DNA of 64,000 nucleotides, from assembly GCA_015680685.1 (NCBI GenBank), contig MNCI01013865.1:305172-369171 (forward strand), read 5' to 3'. A program made the position numbers and the translations under genes. The notes under the pieces were generated by a model. That model saw only the letters and a list, made by a program, of their open reading frames with translations, ran no database searches and had not been told where the DNA came from. The DNA is from Gnetum montanum (Eukaryota > Streptophyta > Gnetopsida > Gnetales > Gnetaceae). Below, piece after piece: positions 46,258-57,770 of the stretch (position 1 is the first letter of the stretch; the number at the start of each line of letters is the position of its first letter).

Positions 46258-48000
46258 TAGCCCACAACTAGCCTTTGGCTAGTGCCTAGCCATAAAAGAA
46301 AAAATAAATTTAAAAAATAGTAATAGATGCATAAAATTATGCTACTATTTATTCTAAGATATTCTTTTAGGCTAACACATTAAAAACATGTAGAATTAAA
46401 ACAAAAATTAGACTTGTCCATTAACCACATGTTTATTTACTAAGTATGTATTTATGCTCATTACTCTTTTAATGATAAATTCTTATTCTTGGATATGAGT
46501 CCACATATAAGTCAGTTAAGAAGGCCCTACCTAGGATTAATTAGGCTTGACATAACCTCACAAGATTTGCTTTGTTACATGTAAGAATGTCTTATAAACT
46601 CAATGTCGACACCTTTCCTAGGATTCAAGGATCCAAGATGCATTACTTACATCTAATTCATTCCCTAACTTGTCCTTGGCTTAGCTTCCAAGTTGGTTAT
46701 ACTCTACTATCATATCCTTTATTAATTGGTTATCCTCCCCCTAATTAAACTAAGGTATGTAACATACTTAGTTAATTAGCAAAAATAAATTATTAAAAAG
46801 AGATATGATCAAAGGATATACCAAAAGTAAGAATCGCCCTAAGTTTTATATATCCTAATTAAGAGGGAATAACAGGAAATGAGTGAATGAGTGTTGGTAT
46901 CCATCATTGGCTACCATGGTAGAGATCTTGACCATTGATGCCTATGGAAGAAATGATGAGAAACATAAAGAAAACCCATGCACAAAAGTATCAGTAGTAA
47001 GAGAGATGACCATGTAAGAGAAAATAGGAATATAACACAACAAAAATGAAAAAGAGGAATAGCACAACTAAAATCTAGGTAAAAAAAAAGAAACAATAAT
47101 AATTTGAGAAGTACAAAGAAAAAAAAGTAAAGAAAAATAATAGTATAAAAAGTACAAATAAACAAAAGCAAAGTAATTAAATAATGAAGTTAAAAAATGA
47201 TTAGAAATGAAGGTGCCCATTAAAATGCCAACTATGGAGGAGTCACTCTTTTGCTGCTAGTATTATACCTAAGTTTTAAGGTAGTGGCATTGAGAGTAGA
47301 TTGGTAATTGTTGCATAAACCTTAAACACATTTCTTATAAAAGGAGGTTCTTGTGGGATGCTTAAAATTGTGAACTTGGAGCATCACCCCAACTGTAAGG
47401 TTCTTGTGGGAATGGGGCTCAGCTGTTGATTGAAGGTTCTTGTAGGGTTGTTTTTTTCATCATTTCTTGATTTTTCTTCTTTTCTTTTTTGTCTCTTTTT
47501 TTTTTTTTTCTTTTTCAATTTTTTTACAAGAAATTCAATATATGACCTACTTCAACCATGAGGTTCTTGTGGGAGCCAATTTTATTTTGTAAGGATTGCT
47601 CATATTGCTTGATATAGATAGATATTTTTTATTACTGAAGAAACTAGGTCCAATATAACACACCCTTTCTACCTTAGTGAATCATCCAAGTAAGTATTTA
47701 ATAAAAACCAAACACTAATAAACATTATCCTAAACTAAGCTATTTAGCCACCTTGACTTATGAATATTGTACTTAAATAATATTATTTAACATCAAGAAA
47801 ATTTATTATGTGTAAAGAAATTATTAATCTAAGGCTCATCATTGGTTGAATTTTGGGTTTAAACCTACCTATTTCAAGGTAGGAGAAGTTGTCCTTCTCC
47901 TTTGCATTTTAGACTAACAATAGAATGACCTATGCCCTCTACATTTTTCAAGGTAATAGTTGTAGATTGTAAATAGTTCTTTATTAATTTATTTGATGAT
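46258..48000 (-). other. Element D 3' spacer between pol and LTR
   Basis: No supported gene. A-rich on the plus strand at 47,040-47,180. The motif AGGTTCTTGTGGGA recurs near 47,345, 47,399, 47,442 (one change) and 47,561. The purine-rich TAGTTGTGGGCTA on the minus strand lies next to the LTR start (about 46,258-46,275) and may be the polypurine tract. Confidence 0.55.
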
Positions 48001-48059
48001 GAAAGAGTTCAGTTGAGGGGTACATTTAAGAGCTCAAACTTCTAATAGATGGTTCTCAT

Positions 48060-49330
48060 GTAACTCATCTATAGTGGGATAAGTTGGGTCACATGGCTCT
48101 AGTAATTCATCTTCTTTGGGTTCCTCAATATGGTGTTGATGATATAACCTAAGTCTTTGATCATTGACTATGAATGTTGTTGATGAATCATCAATAGGTG
48201 ATATGAGAATGCTTCCATTATCATGGGGTTGAACAACTAAATAAGGGCCTTCCCACCTAGTTATTAATTTCTCTAGAAATTTATGTAAATCTCATATTGT
48301 AAAGTAAAACTTTATCAACTACATAGAAGTGTTTTATAAAGATACCTTTATCATGTAATGATTTCATCTTTTTTACAAGTTTTTTTTATCAAGAACATGT
48401 TCTTTAATTTCATTAAGTTCATGAAGTTGGTTGATTCTAGCAGCCTAGTTCATGTCTTCATCAAAATTGAGTTGTTGGGCTAACTGCAAAGATTGACATT
48501 TCAATTCACTATGAGACATAACTTATCATAAACCAATTGATAAGGTGAATATCATAAACTTGGTTTAGAGGTAATCCTATAAACCCAAAGTCTATCTTGT
48601 AATTTTTTAGGCCAATCCTTCCTTTAGTACATAGAATTTTTATTAAGATATTTAAAACTATTATATTAGCATTTTCTACTTGGCCATTTGTTTGAGATGA
48701 TAGGCAATAGCTATCTTATGTTAGATACCATAAGACTTAAGAAATATTTCTATGATTTTATTTACAAAATGGGTTCCTTGATCACTAATGATTGCCCATG
48801 GAGTTCCAAAGTGTGTTAAAATATTTTCCCTAAGGAATGCTACAACTATCTTTACATCATTTGTGAGGGTGGATTTTTCTTCAATCAGTTTGGTAACATA
48901 GTTGATATAGACTAAAATGTACTAAAATCCATTAGATGGTGGAAATGGCCTTAAAAGGTCTATACCCCACACATCAAATGGTTCTATTATTTAAATTGGT
49001 TTTAAGGGCATTTCATGTCTTTTTGTGATGGCTCACATTCGTTGACATTTATCACACTCTTTCACATATGTGCATCTTTAAGAATTGAGGGCCAATAAAA
49101 TCCACTTTGAAGGATTTTGATAGTAGTACATTTGCTATCAAAGTGGCCACCCCCTAAATCATCATGGCACATTTGTAGAATTTTTTGTTTCTCATTTTCA
49201 GTCACACATCTTCTTGCTATATTATCTTTAAATATTTTATAGAGGTACAAATTACTCCAAATGTATCTAAAGATGCTACATAAGAAAAATTTCTTTTCTT
49301 ATTTAGTCCAATTGGTAGGGGTTTTCATAG
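48060..49330 (-). pseudogene. pol: Element D integrase
   Basis: Minus strand. The zinc domain at 49,250-49,060 reads ILQMCHDDLGGGHFDSKCTT and GFYWPSILKDAH, with the HxxxH spacing kept. The core is fragmentary (48,990-48,650). The C-terminal domain at 48,290-48,060 has WEGPYLVVQPHDNG-type residues, then SPIDDSSTTFIVNDQRLRLY. Several stops and frame changes. The frame ends near a run of acidic residues. Confidence 0.82.
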
Positions 49331-49439
49331 TGGCTAGATAGTTGGCTATATCAGAAAATCAATGATCCTTATTTGTAGAAAAAAGTTGTTCATAAGAAAA
49401 TTCATCATGAAAACTTCCTTGTGTTTGATTCTCATCGAC

Positions 49440-49800
49440 AGTTTCTAGCCTAGAAAAATTATCTGCTATTGCATTTTCCCTACCTCTTTTATCTAGAATA
49501 GCTAGATCAAAGTATTGGAGTAATAATCACCATCTCATTATTTACACATTTTCTATTTTTTAGTAGTTAAGAATTTAATGGCTAAATGATCAGTATATAA
49601 TCTAGTTTTATATCTAATTAAATAATGTTTATATTTATCTAGAGCATATACAATGGCTAATAGTTCTCTTTTTTATAGTTGTATAATTTACTTGAACTTC
49701 GTTTAGACTTTTGGTGGTTTATTATCAATGTATTGTCCAAAAGCTACCCCTACCACTATGACACAAGTGTCACACATTAAATAAAATTAATAATCCCAAT
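49440..49800 (-). pseudogene. pol: Element D RNase H
   Basis: Minus strand. CDTCVIVVGVAFGQ (DASxxAVGAVLGQ in intact copies), then KRELLAIVYALDKYKHYLI and LYTDHLAIKFL with the catalytic D of the TDH motif. Stops near 49,700 and 49,555. Confidence 0.82.
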
Positions 49801-49879
49801 TAGGTGCATTTAATATAGGGGTTGTGGTTACTTGTTCTTTTAGTTCCAAGAATGATTCATGACAATCATTGGTCCAAAC

Positions 49880-51000
49880 AAATGAAACATCCTTTTCTAA
49901 GAGCATATATAATGGTTTAGCAATTTCTAAGAAGTCTTTTATAAATCTTCTATAATATCTAGCATGTCCTATAAAAGATCGAAGAGTCTTTAAATTGGTT
50001 GGAGCTAGAACTGTAGATATAACTCTTATTTTCTCATCATCCATCCTTATCCCTTCTTTAGAAATAACATGTCCTAATACTATGCCACTTGTAACCATTA
50101 AGTGACTCTTTTCCCAACTTAATTTTAAATTTTTATCTATACATATATCTAAGAAATCTTCAAGATGTTGTAAGGTTTCATCATAAGTATTCCCATAGAT
50201 TGGAAAATGATCCATAAAAATTTCAACATAATCTTCTGACATATCCAAAAAGATTGAGATCATGGCTCTTTCAAAAGTGGTTGGTGGATTACAAAGGCCA
50301 ACAGGCATTTGTATATAAGCAAAAGTTTCATAAGGACATGTAAAGGTTCTTCAAGGGAAATAGCTACTTAATTGTAACCACTAAATCCATCAAAAAAATA
50401 GTAATATTCATCTCCTTAAAATTTTTCTAGAATCTGGTCTATGTATGGTAATGAAAAATGGTCATTTTTTATGTTTTCATTTAATCTTCTAGAATCTATA
50501 CAAACTCTCCATTTTCCATCCTTTTTTGAAACTATAGTAATGGGACTTACTCATTCACAATCTACTATTGGATAAATGATTCCTTTATTGGATAAATGAT
50601 CTCTTCTTTCCAAGGTTTTGAAATTTTATCCTTAACTATTTGTATTAAGATTGAATTAATTCATCTTGGGGAAATTCTTATTGGTTTAACATTGTCTTCT
50701 AGATAAATATGATGTTGGTAGATGTAGGGTGAGATTCCTTAGTGAGGATCCTCATAGTTTCATGTAAATGTCTTAGATTTTCTATGAAATATTTCTAATA
50801 GTTTGCTTTCTTACTCATTGGTAAGTTGGGAGTTTATTATTAATGGTTTATTTTGATCTAGAAAAATATGCTTAAGCATATTAGGCAGTTATTTAAGATT
50901 CAAGGAATATTTATTTGTTGGTTGAATTATTTCTTCAATATTTTTTGAACCTAAATTTAGAATTTGGTCAAGGAGATCTTGTTGTTCCTTAGTTGAGGGG
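49880..51000 (-). pseudogene. pol: Element D pol N-terminus and reverse transcriptase
   Basis: Minus strand. An open block at 50,308-49,787 has MPVGLCNPPTTFERAM, the active-site segment EIFMDHFPIYG (FMDH at 50,207-50,218, the second catalytic D replaced by H), HLEDFLDICIDKNLKLSWEK, GIVLGHVISKEGI and RRFIKDFLEIAKPLYMLL. Upstream parts at 50,600-50,320 and the pol N-terminus to about 51,000 are recognisable but broken. Loss of the second aspartate alone would kill RT. Confidence 0.9.
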
Positions 51001-51149
51001 CCTAAAGGTCCTTCCTCAAAATTATTCAATACTAAGGTTTTCCTATCTTGTGCCATTGTTGAAGTGGGTAGGCTCTAGAGCATTCTTGCTTCCTTCAAGT
51101 TTATGTTTAAATAATCTTATTTTACCTTATCATATGTATTTAGTGTAAA

Positions 51150-51470
51150 AGTCAAATTTGCAAATCAGAGTTGAAGTTGGCTAGATGTACAATTAATTAC
51201 TACATTAGTTGTTGCTAACCAAGGTCTACCTAATGTAATAGGAAAACAATTAGGATCTTTTACTTCCAAAACAACAGAATCAATGGGGAATTTTCCCTTT
51301 TCTACCTCTATTATTAAGTCTTCTATTATTCCTATGGGTTTTATACTTGAACCATCAGCCAATGATATTTTCATGTTTACTCTTTTTGTATCCTCTATAT
51401 CAAGTAATCTAGTCATTTCAAGAGGCATAATATTAATACTAGCTCCTAAATCCAATAGGGCATTCCTAAT
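51150..51470 (-). pseudogene. pro: Element D aspartic protease
   Basis: Minus strand, open for 97 residues: MDLGASINIMPLEMTRLL, a DLG active-site loop normal for Athila. It continues with ISLADGSSIKPIGIIEDLII, VLEVKDPNCFPITLGRPWLA and NVVINCTSSQLQL. The best-preserved protein domain of D. Continues rightwards into the gag tail through stops. Confidence 0.9.
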
Positions 51471-52049
51471 TTCTTATTTATTTATTTTAATTAGAATGGT
51501 AGGAACTCCTAGATATTGGTATTTAGGAATTTCATGTCTTTATATAACTTGAGAAAGATTATCAACTAAATAAACTTGTTTAGGAATTTTTTCCTTTCTT
51601 CTCCTAGTGCATAATTCCTTTAAGTATTTTGCATAAATAGTGCTCTTTTATTGCTTGTTCCAAAGGAATATGCAAGCATAATTCACTAAACATTTTTCAA
51701 TATGGGCTTTAGTTGTGAATTTTTCTTGTAATCATTTAGGAAAAGGAGGTAAATTTGGTTTTCTAGAGAGTAATGGTTGATCTTTTTCCCTAGTTGGTTG
51801 ATCTTCCTCATTGACTATTAGTGGTTGTGTTTCCTCTTGTGTTTCTCCCTCTTGAAATCTCAACTTCTTTTGGGGTTTAGGTTCAATTGTTTTTCAACTC
51901 CTTGTAGTAATAGAATGTAATTGCTCTTTTACTTTTCTTTGAGACTTAGGATTAGGTTCAAGTTGGGATGGTAATTCATTTTTTGTTAAATCTTAAAATC
52001 TCCTTCTAGTCTCACTCATGAATTGTCTACTTTATTCTATGAAGGAAGT

Positions 52050-53400
52050 AAGGCTTTGGATGAGTTTATTCAATTGTCCATTAGTTGGATTCTTAAATGA
52101 TCTAAAGTTATTTTGAGGATATTATTATTGGTAAAATTGTCATTGAGGAAAGTTCATTGTTGGTTGGATATTAAATTGTTGAAAAGCCTTTGCTGACTCT
52201 TGCATTTTCTCTTAACAATAAAACAAGGCTAGGCAGGTTGTTTGGTCATGTTGTGGACCACCACAAATGTTGCATGCTTCAATTTGAATTCCATGAGCTT
52301 CTTTCTTAATCAATCATGTTAATTCATTAACTTTTCTATTTAATTGTTCTATTTTTTGAGCCATGCCTTGCATATGTTGGGTTGGCCATCATTTACTTTT
52401 GTCTACTAATGAATCTATAATTCTCCAACCATCTTTTGGTATCACATTTAAAATATTTCCCCAATATCCAAAGTCAACATTTTTCCTACAATAAGATAGT
52501 AAACCTTTTATAAATATTTGGATTAATTGATGGGCTAGAAAGCCATGGTTTGGATTCTTTAAACATAGTCCTTTAAATCTATTAAAGGTATTCTCAAAAC
52601 CCTCATTCTCATGTTTCATAAAACTCATTAATTACCTCCTTAATGAATATAACCTATCATTAGAAAGAAATATTTGTTGGAAAGCATTCTTAAACTCATC
52701 CCATGAACTAATTTGTGTTCTAAGGGTTTGTAGCCAAAAATCAACTTTATCCTTTAAGGTTGATTTAAAGGCAATAATCTTAGTTTTTTCCCCACTTTGA
52801 GGTGCTAACATATCTAATGTTATTTCAAATTCTCTTATGTGGCTAACCAAATTCCCATCATTTGTCCCCTTAAATATAGGTAATAAGTGAATATGTTTAA
52901 CCTCTACATGTCTTCCCTATGGAAAAACTAATGGATCTTGAGGTATGATGGATGGTCTTTAATTCAATAGCTCTCCAAGAATTTGTCCTAATTAAGGCTA
53001 GCCAAATAAAACATTGGAACTCAAATGAACCTAAGGAAAATGGTGGAGGTGCATGCTATGAAGATGATCCCATCATATAGGTAGAGGTTACTATTGGGGT
53101 TACTATAGGATTTGGTATAGAAATAGAGACCAGTGGTGGAGTTTGTATATTCAAAGTGCTTATTAGTTGGGTAGTTCCTCTAATTATCATTACATAAGTT
53201 GATATTTGGGTAGTATTTAGATTTTGAGATCCTACCCCCATGGTTGAACTCATGGTTGTAGTTAGAATATCAAATATAGGATTAACAAGTATGGAAAAAT
53301 TTTGTGTTTTTTTCTTGGGATTTTGTGTTGTCAAAGGGGAAGAAAATTAGATCTTTGTTTTTTTGGTTCATCATGATCGTGTTTTTGAGTAACTTTCATA
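52050..53400 (-). pseudogene. gag: Element D gag with zinc knuckle
   Basis: Minus strand. An N-terminal Q/S/T-rich part (53,334-53,056) is followed by the capsid-type domain: IREFEITLDMLAPQSGE, KVDFWLQTLRTQISSWDEFK and FQQIFLSNDRLYSLRR at 52,850-52,632. Then FENTFNRFKGLCLKNPNHGF and WRIIDSLVDKSK at 52,628-52,389. The knuckle CNICGGPQHDQTTC (CX2CX4HX4C) lies at 52,233-52,274, with all four ligands kept. One stop (TAA) separates the two open blocks. Confidence 0.88.
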
Positions 53401-53795
53401 TGTTTATAAAGGTTAATAATGCTTCTAGAAGGTTGAATTGGTGTAGGTTTCCGTAGTTGCTTTGTTGGTGTCATTTAACACAAACACTCTTTGGTGGCAC
53501 ATTCATGGGCCACCATTCCTAAGATCTTACAAAATAATTTAATAACTCCTACTATTATAGCTTTAATTGTAACCTTTCTAATAGTTTTAGTTGGTTGCGC
53601 GATAAGAGGAGATGATTCCTAGGAATTTTCTTTATTTTTATTTTTATTTTTATTTTTTTTATGCAAGAAAAAAGTTAAATAACAATTTCTTAAATTAAAA
53701 AAATAAAAGAAAAATAAATTTCATGAATAAATAAATAAGAAATTAAATAAATTTAAAGCTTACAGAACCCTTGATGATGGATAACTCTGCCAGCC

Positions 53796-53813
53796 TCCCG
53801 AGCAACAACACCA
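53796..53813 (-). other. Element D primer-binding site, tRNA-Asp type
   Basis: Minus strand TGGTGTTGTTGCTCGGGA, three bases after the LTR end (TTGTCA), followed by GGCTGG. Compared with TGGCGCCGTTGCCGGGGA the first changes are C-to-T. Confidence 0.75.
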
Positions 53814-53816
53814 AAT

Positions 53817-56319
53817 TGACAAGCTATGAAAAATTTGGTCCTAGATACCTTTAAAATTTATTTTTCTTTCTTTCATTGTAGAAAAGGCACCTCATCTATG
53901 GTTGATCTACAAGTAGTATCTCATGGAGGAATAGTTTAAAGTCAAAAGATCATCAAGACAATAACTAATTAGAATTGAATCCAATTAAATTCCACACTTA
54001 TGTTTATTACTCATAAGTAAAATCATAAATTTTCATCCTAACTTCTAAGATTAATTTCAAGAATGAAAATTAATAATTAAATCAAATTAAAATTACAAAT
54101 AATAATTCAAGCTCATAAGGAAGACTTTGCTTGAACTGCAATTCTACCTTGCTATCTTCACAATGCAACAATTTTGATTATCAGATGATGGACTCTAAGA
54201 ATTACCACAAGCCTCAATGGATCTTCAACATAAATCATAAGAACATTTGATTTTAATTTGATGTGCAAATCATTGGGTATCAATTCTTTCTCCTCTTTCA
54301 TTCTCTTAAAATGAATTTTCTCAAAGCTTTCCCCTTTAATAAAATGTGGGGTGTATTATTTATACCCCACATTTTCCAAAAATAAATAAATTAAAAATGG
54401 ATTGATAAAGTGTTAATCCATAATAATAAGGATAGGTACTAAGTTGGGTATCCTTGAATTTTAAAATTAAGATGGAATTCAAAAATGGTGGAGTAGGCAT
54501 GCTAGCCACAAATGAATGGTAATGTTCATGAGGATGACATAGTGATGTTGCCAATAATGGATATTTGATCTTCCCCAGGTGCCATAGTAGTGCACACTAA
54601 ATGATCCATCCAAAAAATGTAATTTTCTTTCATTTATTACTATAATCAAACATGAATGTCATTTTTTAAAAAAATGATGTTCTAAAAATACATGTCTGAG
54701 TCATTATAGCATAATGGCAAGTCAATGAAGGAGCCACACACATGTAAAACTCAAGGGTCTGAGCATCAAGGTCAATGCAAGTAGAGCCATTACAAGTATG
54801 GAGCTCATCTCTAGAGCCTTCACATCTTGCATATGTTGCAACTGGTCAAAGTAATTAGCCATGTGGTAGAATATGTGGTTGTCTCATTTGAGCAATGCAT
54901 TAGCAAGTCCATGCCCTAGGTTAATCATGCCAACAACGTAATACATTGAAAAAGAGTAGGGTGCATAGTGCAATCATGAAGTGTAATGAGATTAATCCTT
55001 GAGCACATGCCTTGGGTTGTTGGGAAAGTCCATGATCATGCTAGCAACCTCAATGCTAATGAGGAAGATGTAGTAGTACTATGTGTTCTTGAGAAGTTTA
55101 TGATCAACGTTGTAATAACACTAGTGTTTTTAAAGAGGATTATGGTGCTAGTGTTAGAGCCCAAGCACAAGGGGCTACTATTGCTAGTTAGAATAGATGT
55201 TGTACATGAATTGAGCTAGCAACAAGAGCATGGAATCATTGATGGATAACATGGTCTGTGACTAGGAGCCATCACCGTACATGTACCTATACCTACACAT
55301 GTTGTTGCTAACCAATGATGACTTATCCTATGGTAGCATATTGCACTAATCAAAGTTGTATGTGCAAGCCTAGTATATCTATGAGGTTGAGGGGTTAAAG
55401 ATGAAAGTCAATTGTTGGTAGTAGTTTTCACAAGGTTGGCACTATGTTTGGCAGTGTTTAGAATGGCATGGAAACTCCCCATCATTGATGGGCCCATAGT
55501 CATCTTTAAAAGAAGTTCACTATCACTTGGCAATAGTGGTCGATGGTGTTTCCATGATTTGGCCTTAGCCTTGTCCTATGTTTAGACACTATGATTGATG
55601 GCAACTACACATACATGGCTACACCTAATGGTGCACAGGACCCAATTGCTCTTGGTGCATCCACATGGAAATGACACCAATCCATTTATGATAGTCAGCT
55701 ATAGCCAGTCCTATGGAATGAGTTCTAAGCACACCAATTTTGGGCTGCTACTATTGTTGATAAGTCCAACTATGATGAAAACAACACTAGTAAGAATTCT
55801 TTTAGTCAAAGGTAATGTTTTTAGTGATGTTGAATTCTATTAGCGTTGCACAAATTCTAAAATGTTTATATAGTTTACACATATATAATGTTAAGATATT
55901 TATATAAACTATATAATATACATATAATATTTATATAAACTATAATGTTTATATAATTTATGCAAATGTGTATATAATTATATATATAAGATATGTATAT
56001 TTACAATTACATTAATATATATTATCTTTATATAGGTTACATATATGATTATATATAATGTTTATATATATCATTATAGTCACATTAGTATAATATATAA
56101 TGTCGTTATATATCATATTAATTAAACTAAAATAAAAAAAATTATAAACTAATTATAATAATAATAAACTAATACTCATCACTAAAATACATTAAAATAA
56201 AAATTAATTAAACACATATCAAAAAATATATAATATGTAATATTAAATAAAATTAATTAAAATACATGTATTTTACAAGGATACTTATTTAGAAATTGAA
56301 CATATTTTTGGATTTAATA
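53817..56319 (-). repeat. Element D 5' LTR (right copy), 2,503 bp
   Basis: Starts TGACAAGCTATGAAAAATTT and ends GGATTTAATA on the plus strand. It matches the left copy throughout, except for an AT-rich insertion of about 173 bp near 55,870-56,074. No gene supported. Confidence 0.9.
55859..56110. repeat. AT-rich ATATAAACTATATAAT-type simple repeat in D LTR
   Basis: Irregular repeats of TTTATATAAACTATATAAT and TATATATAAT. The equivalent interval in the left LTR (45,571-45,613) is about 42 bp against 215 bp here, so the tract has expanded here or contracted in the left LTR. Confidence 0.8.
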
Positions 56320-56396
56320 GTAGCCCTAGTGGTGAGGATGGAAATGACCCTCCACTTCCTTCTCTAGATGCCACTCAGCAGACTCCTTCAATTTAG
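56320..56396 (+). pseudogene. Cargo gene copy 2, last exon (second part) and stop
   Basis: Immediately after the right LTR of D, the frame reads SPSGEDGNDPPLPSLDATQQ and ends at TAG (56,394-56,396). The acidic, proline/serine-rich composition suits the end of the protein begun at 43,511. Short, so the call rests on frame continuity. Confidence 0.5.
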
Positions 56397-56739
56397 CTTG
56401 ATTTATTTTTATGTTGATGGCTATGGTTGGTCAAAACTATGTTATAGATGGTTATTCTTTGGCATCATTGCTACACATTGTATTTATGGCTATATGTTAT
56501 GGACATTCTAATTTTAAATTTAACTATTGGTTTTATTTTGGTTATATGCATTAATAGTAGTAAATATTGTAAATGTTGTAAACCTTGAAAATGGCTATGT
56601 TAATGTTTCTGGTTATAAAATCAAATGGCCAATCAATGTGATAATATGCCAAACAATGAAAGATATGGTAATAAAAGAAACATTTGCTACTTTTAGATCA
56701 TTTCTAGCATAGGTTATATTATGTGATTTTGGCTACGTT
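56397..56739 (+). other. 3' flank of the cargo gene; no other gene seen
   Basis: AT-rich, without a convincing open frame or poly(A) signal. Followed directly by the tandem repeat that belongs to the surrounding minus-strand element. Confidence 0.4.
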
Positions 56740-56885
56740 ACTAGTTTAACGTCTTAGCAAACGAAGATGTCAGTTTAAGGTCATAGCAAACCATAGTGCT
56801 AATTTTAGGCCTTAGCAAGCTATAGTGCTAGTTTTGTCCTTAATGGGCCATTGTACCAGTTTTAGGCCTTCGCAAGTCATGTTTC
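56740..56885 (-). repeat. Tandem repeat between pro and cargo gene
   Basis: About five copies, minus strand, of the CTATGACCTTAAACTAGCAC-type unit at 29-31-bp spacing. The same family and orientation relative to gag-pro-pol as the copies beside pol. Confidence 0.82.
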
Positions 56886-57099
56886 AAAGAGATGCTTTTT
56901 TAATGTTTAAAACATAAGTAAAAATAAAGAAAGGTTGTAATAAATAAGTAATAATGAAAATTAATTTATGGATACATGCATAGGATACATGTATAAAATA
57001 ACAAAGATATAATAAATTGCAAAAGAAAAAATAAGGCTATTAGGCTATCGATGCATCTGGTCATAAAGGCATGGGAAGGTTAAGGTAGACTTCAGTTGT

Positions 57100-57770
57100 G
57101 CAAACCCTTTCGAATCTTTGCAAAATTAGGGAGTGAGTAAGGCCTACTATGCACAAGCTTGTATTCAACATCCCCTTTGCTCAAAGTATTAAAAGAAAGT
57201 TCATCTCATAATGTGTTGCATTGCTTTTCATTGTCACTATTGGTTCTCTTGGGTTCTTGCTCTTCATGGCTAGGAACTTCTTCTTGAAGCTCCAATTTAA
57301 ACCTCTATTCTATGCCCATGTTGTTGATAGCTAGGGGAGCCATGTTTTCATCATGAATGATGATTTTACCTCCCTTGTAAGGAAGGTGAATTTCTTAATG
57401 AATGGACAAGAAAACAACTTGTAATTGAGCCCATCAAGGTCTTCCTAGGATCAGGTTGAACCCTGGTGTCGCTTCCACCACCAAGAAGTTTTCATATGTA
57501 GGGAATTATTCTCCAGCTATAAAATTCAAGGAGATAGACTCCATTGATGACAACTCTTGATCCATTAAAGGACTTAAGAGCTACGATGGTCATAAGTTGT
57601 AGTTACTCAATTTAGCCCAAGCATTCAACGATGGTGCATGGGATGAAATTGGTTGTAGCTCCATCATCAACATGCACCTGATGTATTTTAAATTTTCCTA
57701 TGTGTATGGTCATGAATAAAGGGGTTGTAGTCACCTCATCATTCTATGGATTAACCTTAGTTTTGCTATT
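57100..57770 (-). pseudogene. pro: Tat element G/E: aspartic protease region
   Basis: Minus strand. TTPLFMTIHIGKFKIHQVHV leads to the active-site loop DDGATTNFIPC (D-D-G, where D-G-G or D-S-G is usual), then VALKSFNGSRVVINGVYLLEF and ATPGFNLILGR, the C-terminal flap of Tat-type protease. A tail with EEVPSHEEQEPKRTN follows to about 57,100. No pol comes after it; the tandem repeat and then the cargo gene follow. Stops near 57,600 and 57,720. Confidence 0.82.

Larger units (their letters stand above)
43532..56319 (-). mobile_element. Athila-like element D, 12,788 bp, minus strand
   Basis: Two LTRs of about 2.3-2.5 kb at 43,532-46,257 and 53,817-56,319. In the sense direction (right to left): primer site 53,796-53,813, gag, protease, RT, RNase H, integrase, 3' spacer. 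One RNase H, a DLG protease loop and a tRNA-Asp-type primer site mark the Athila branch. Inserted in the last exon of the cargo gene. Flanks ATGGA and GTAGC do not match well, so the target duplication is decayed or lost. Confidence 0.85.

Noticed and set aside
46911-47171. Hydrophobic, phenylalanine- and leucine-rich open frame on the minus strand, as if a membrane protein
   Set aside because: It is the reverse strand of an A-rich tract. Composition alone explains the hydrophobicity, and it is not conserved elsewhere in the window.
43527-56324. Target-site duplication of element D
   Set aside because: The five bases next to the two LTRs (ATGGA, GTAGC) agree at only two positions. Frame continuity supports a 5-bp duplication, but the sequence does not show it.
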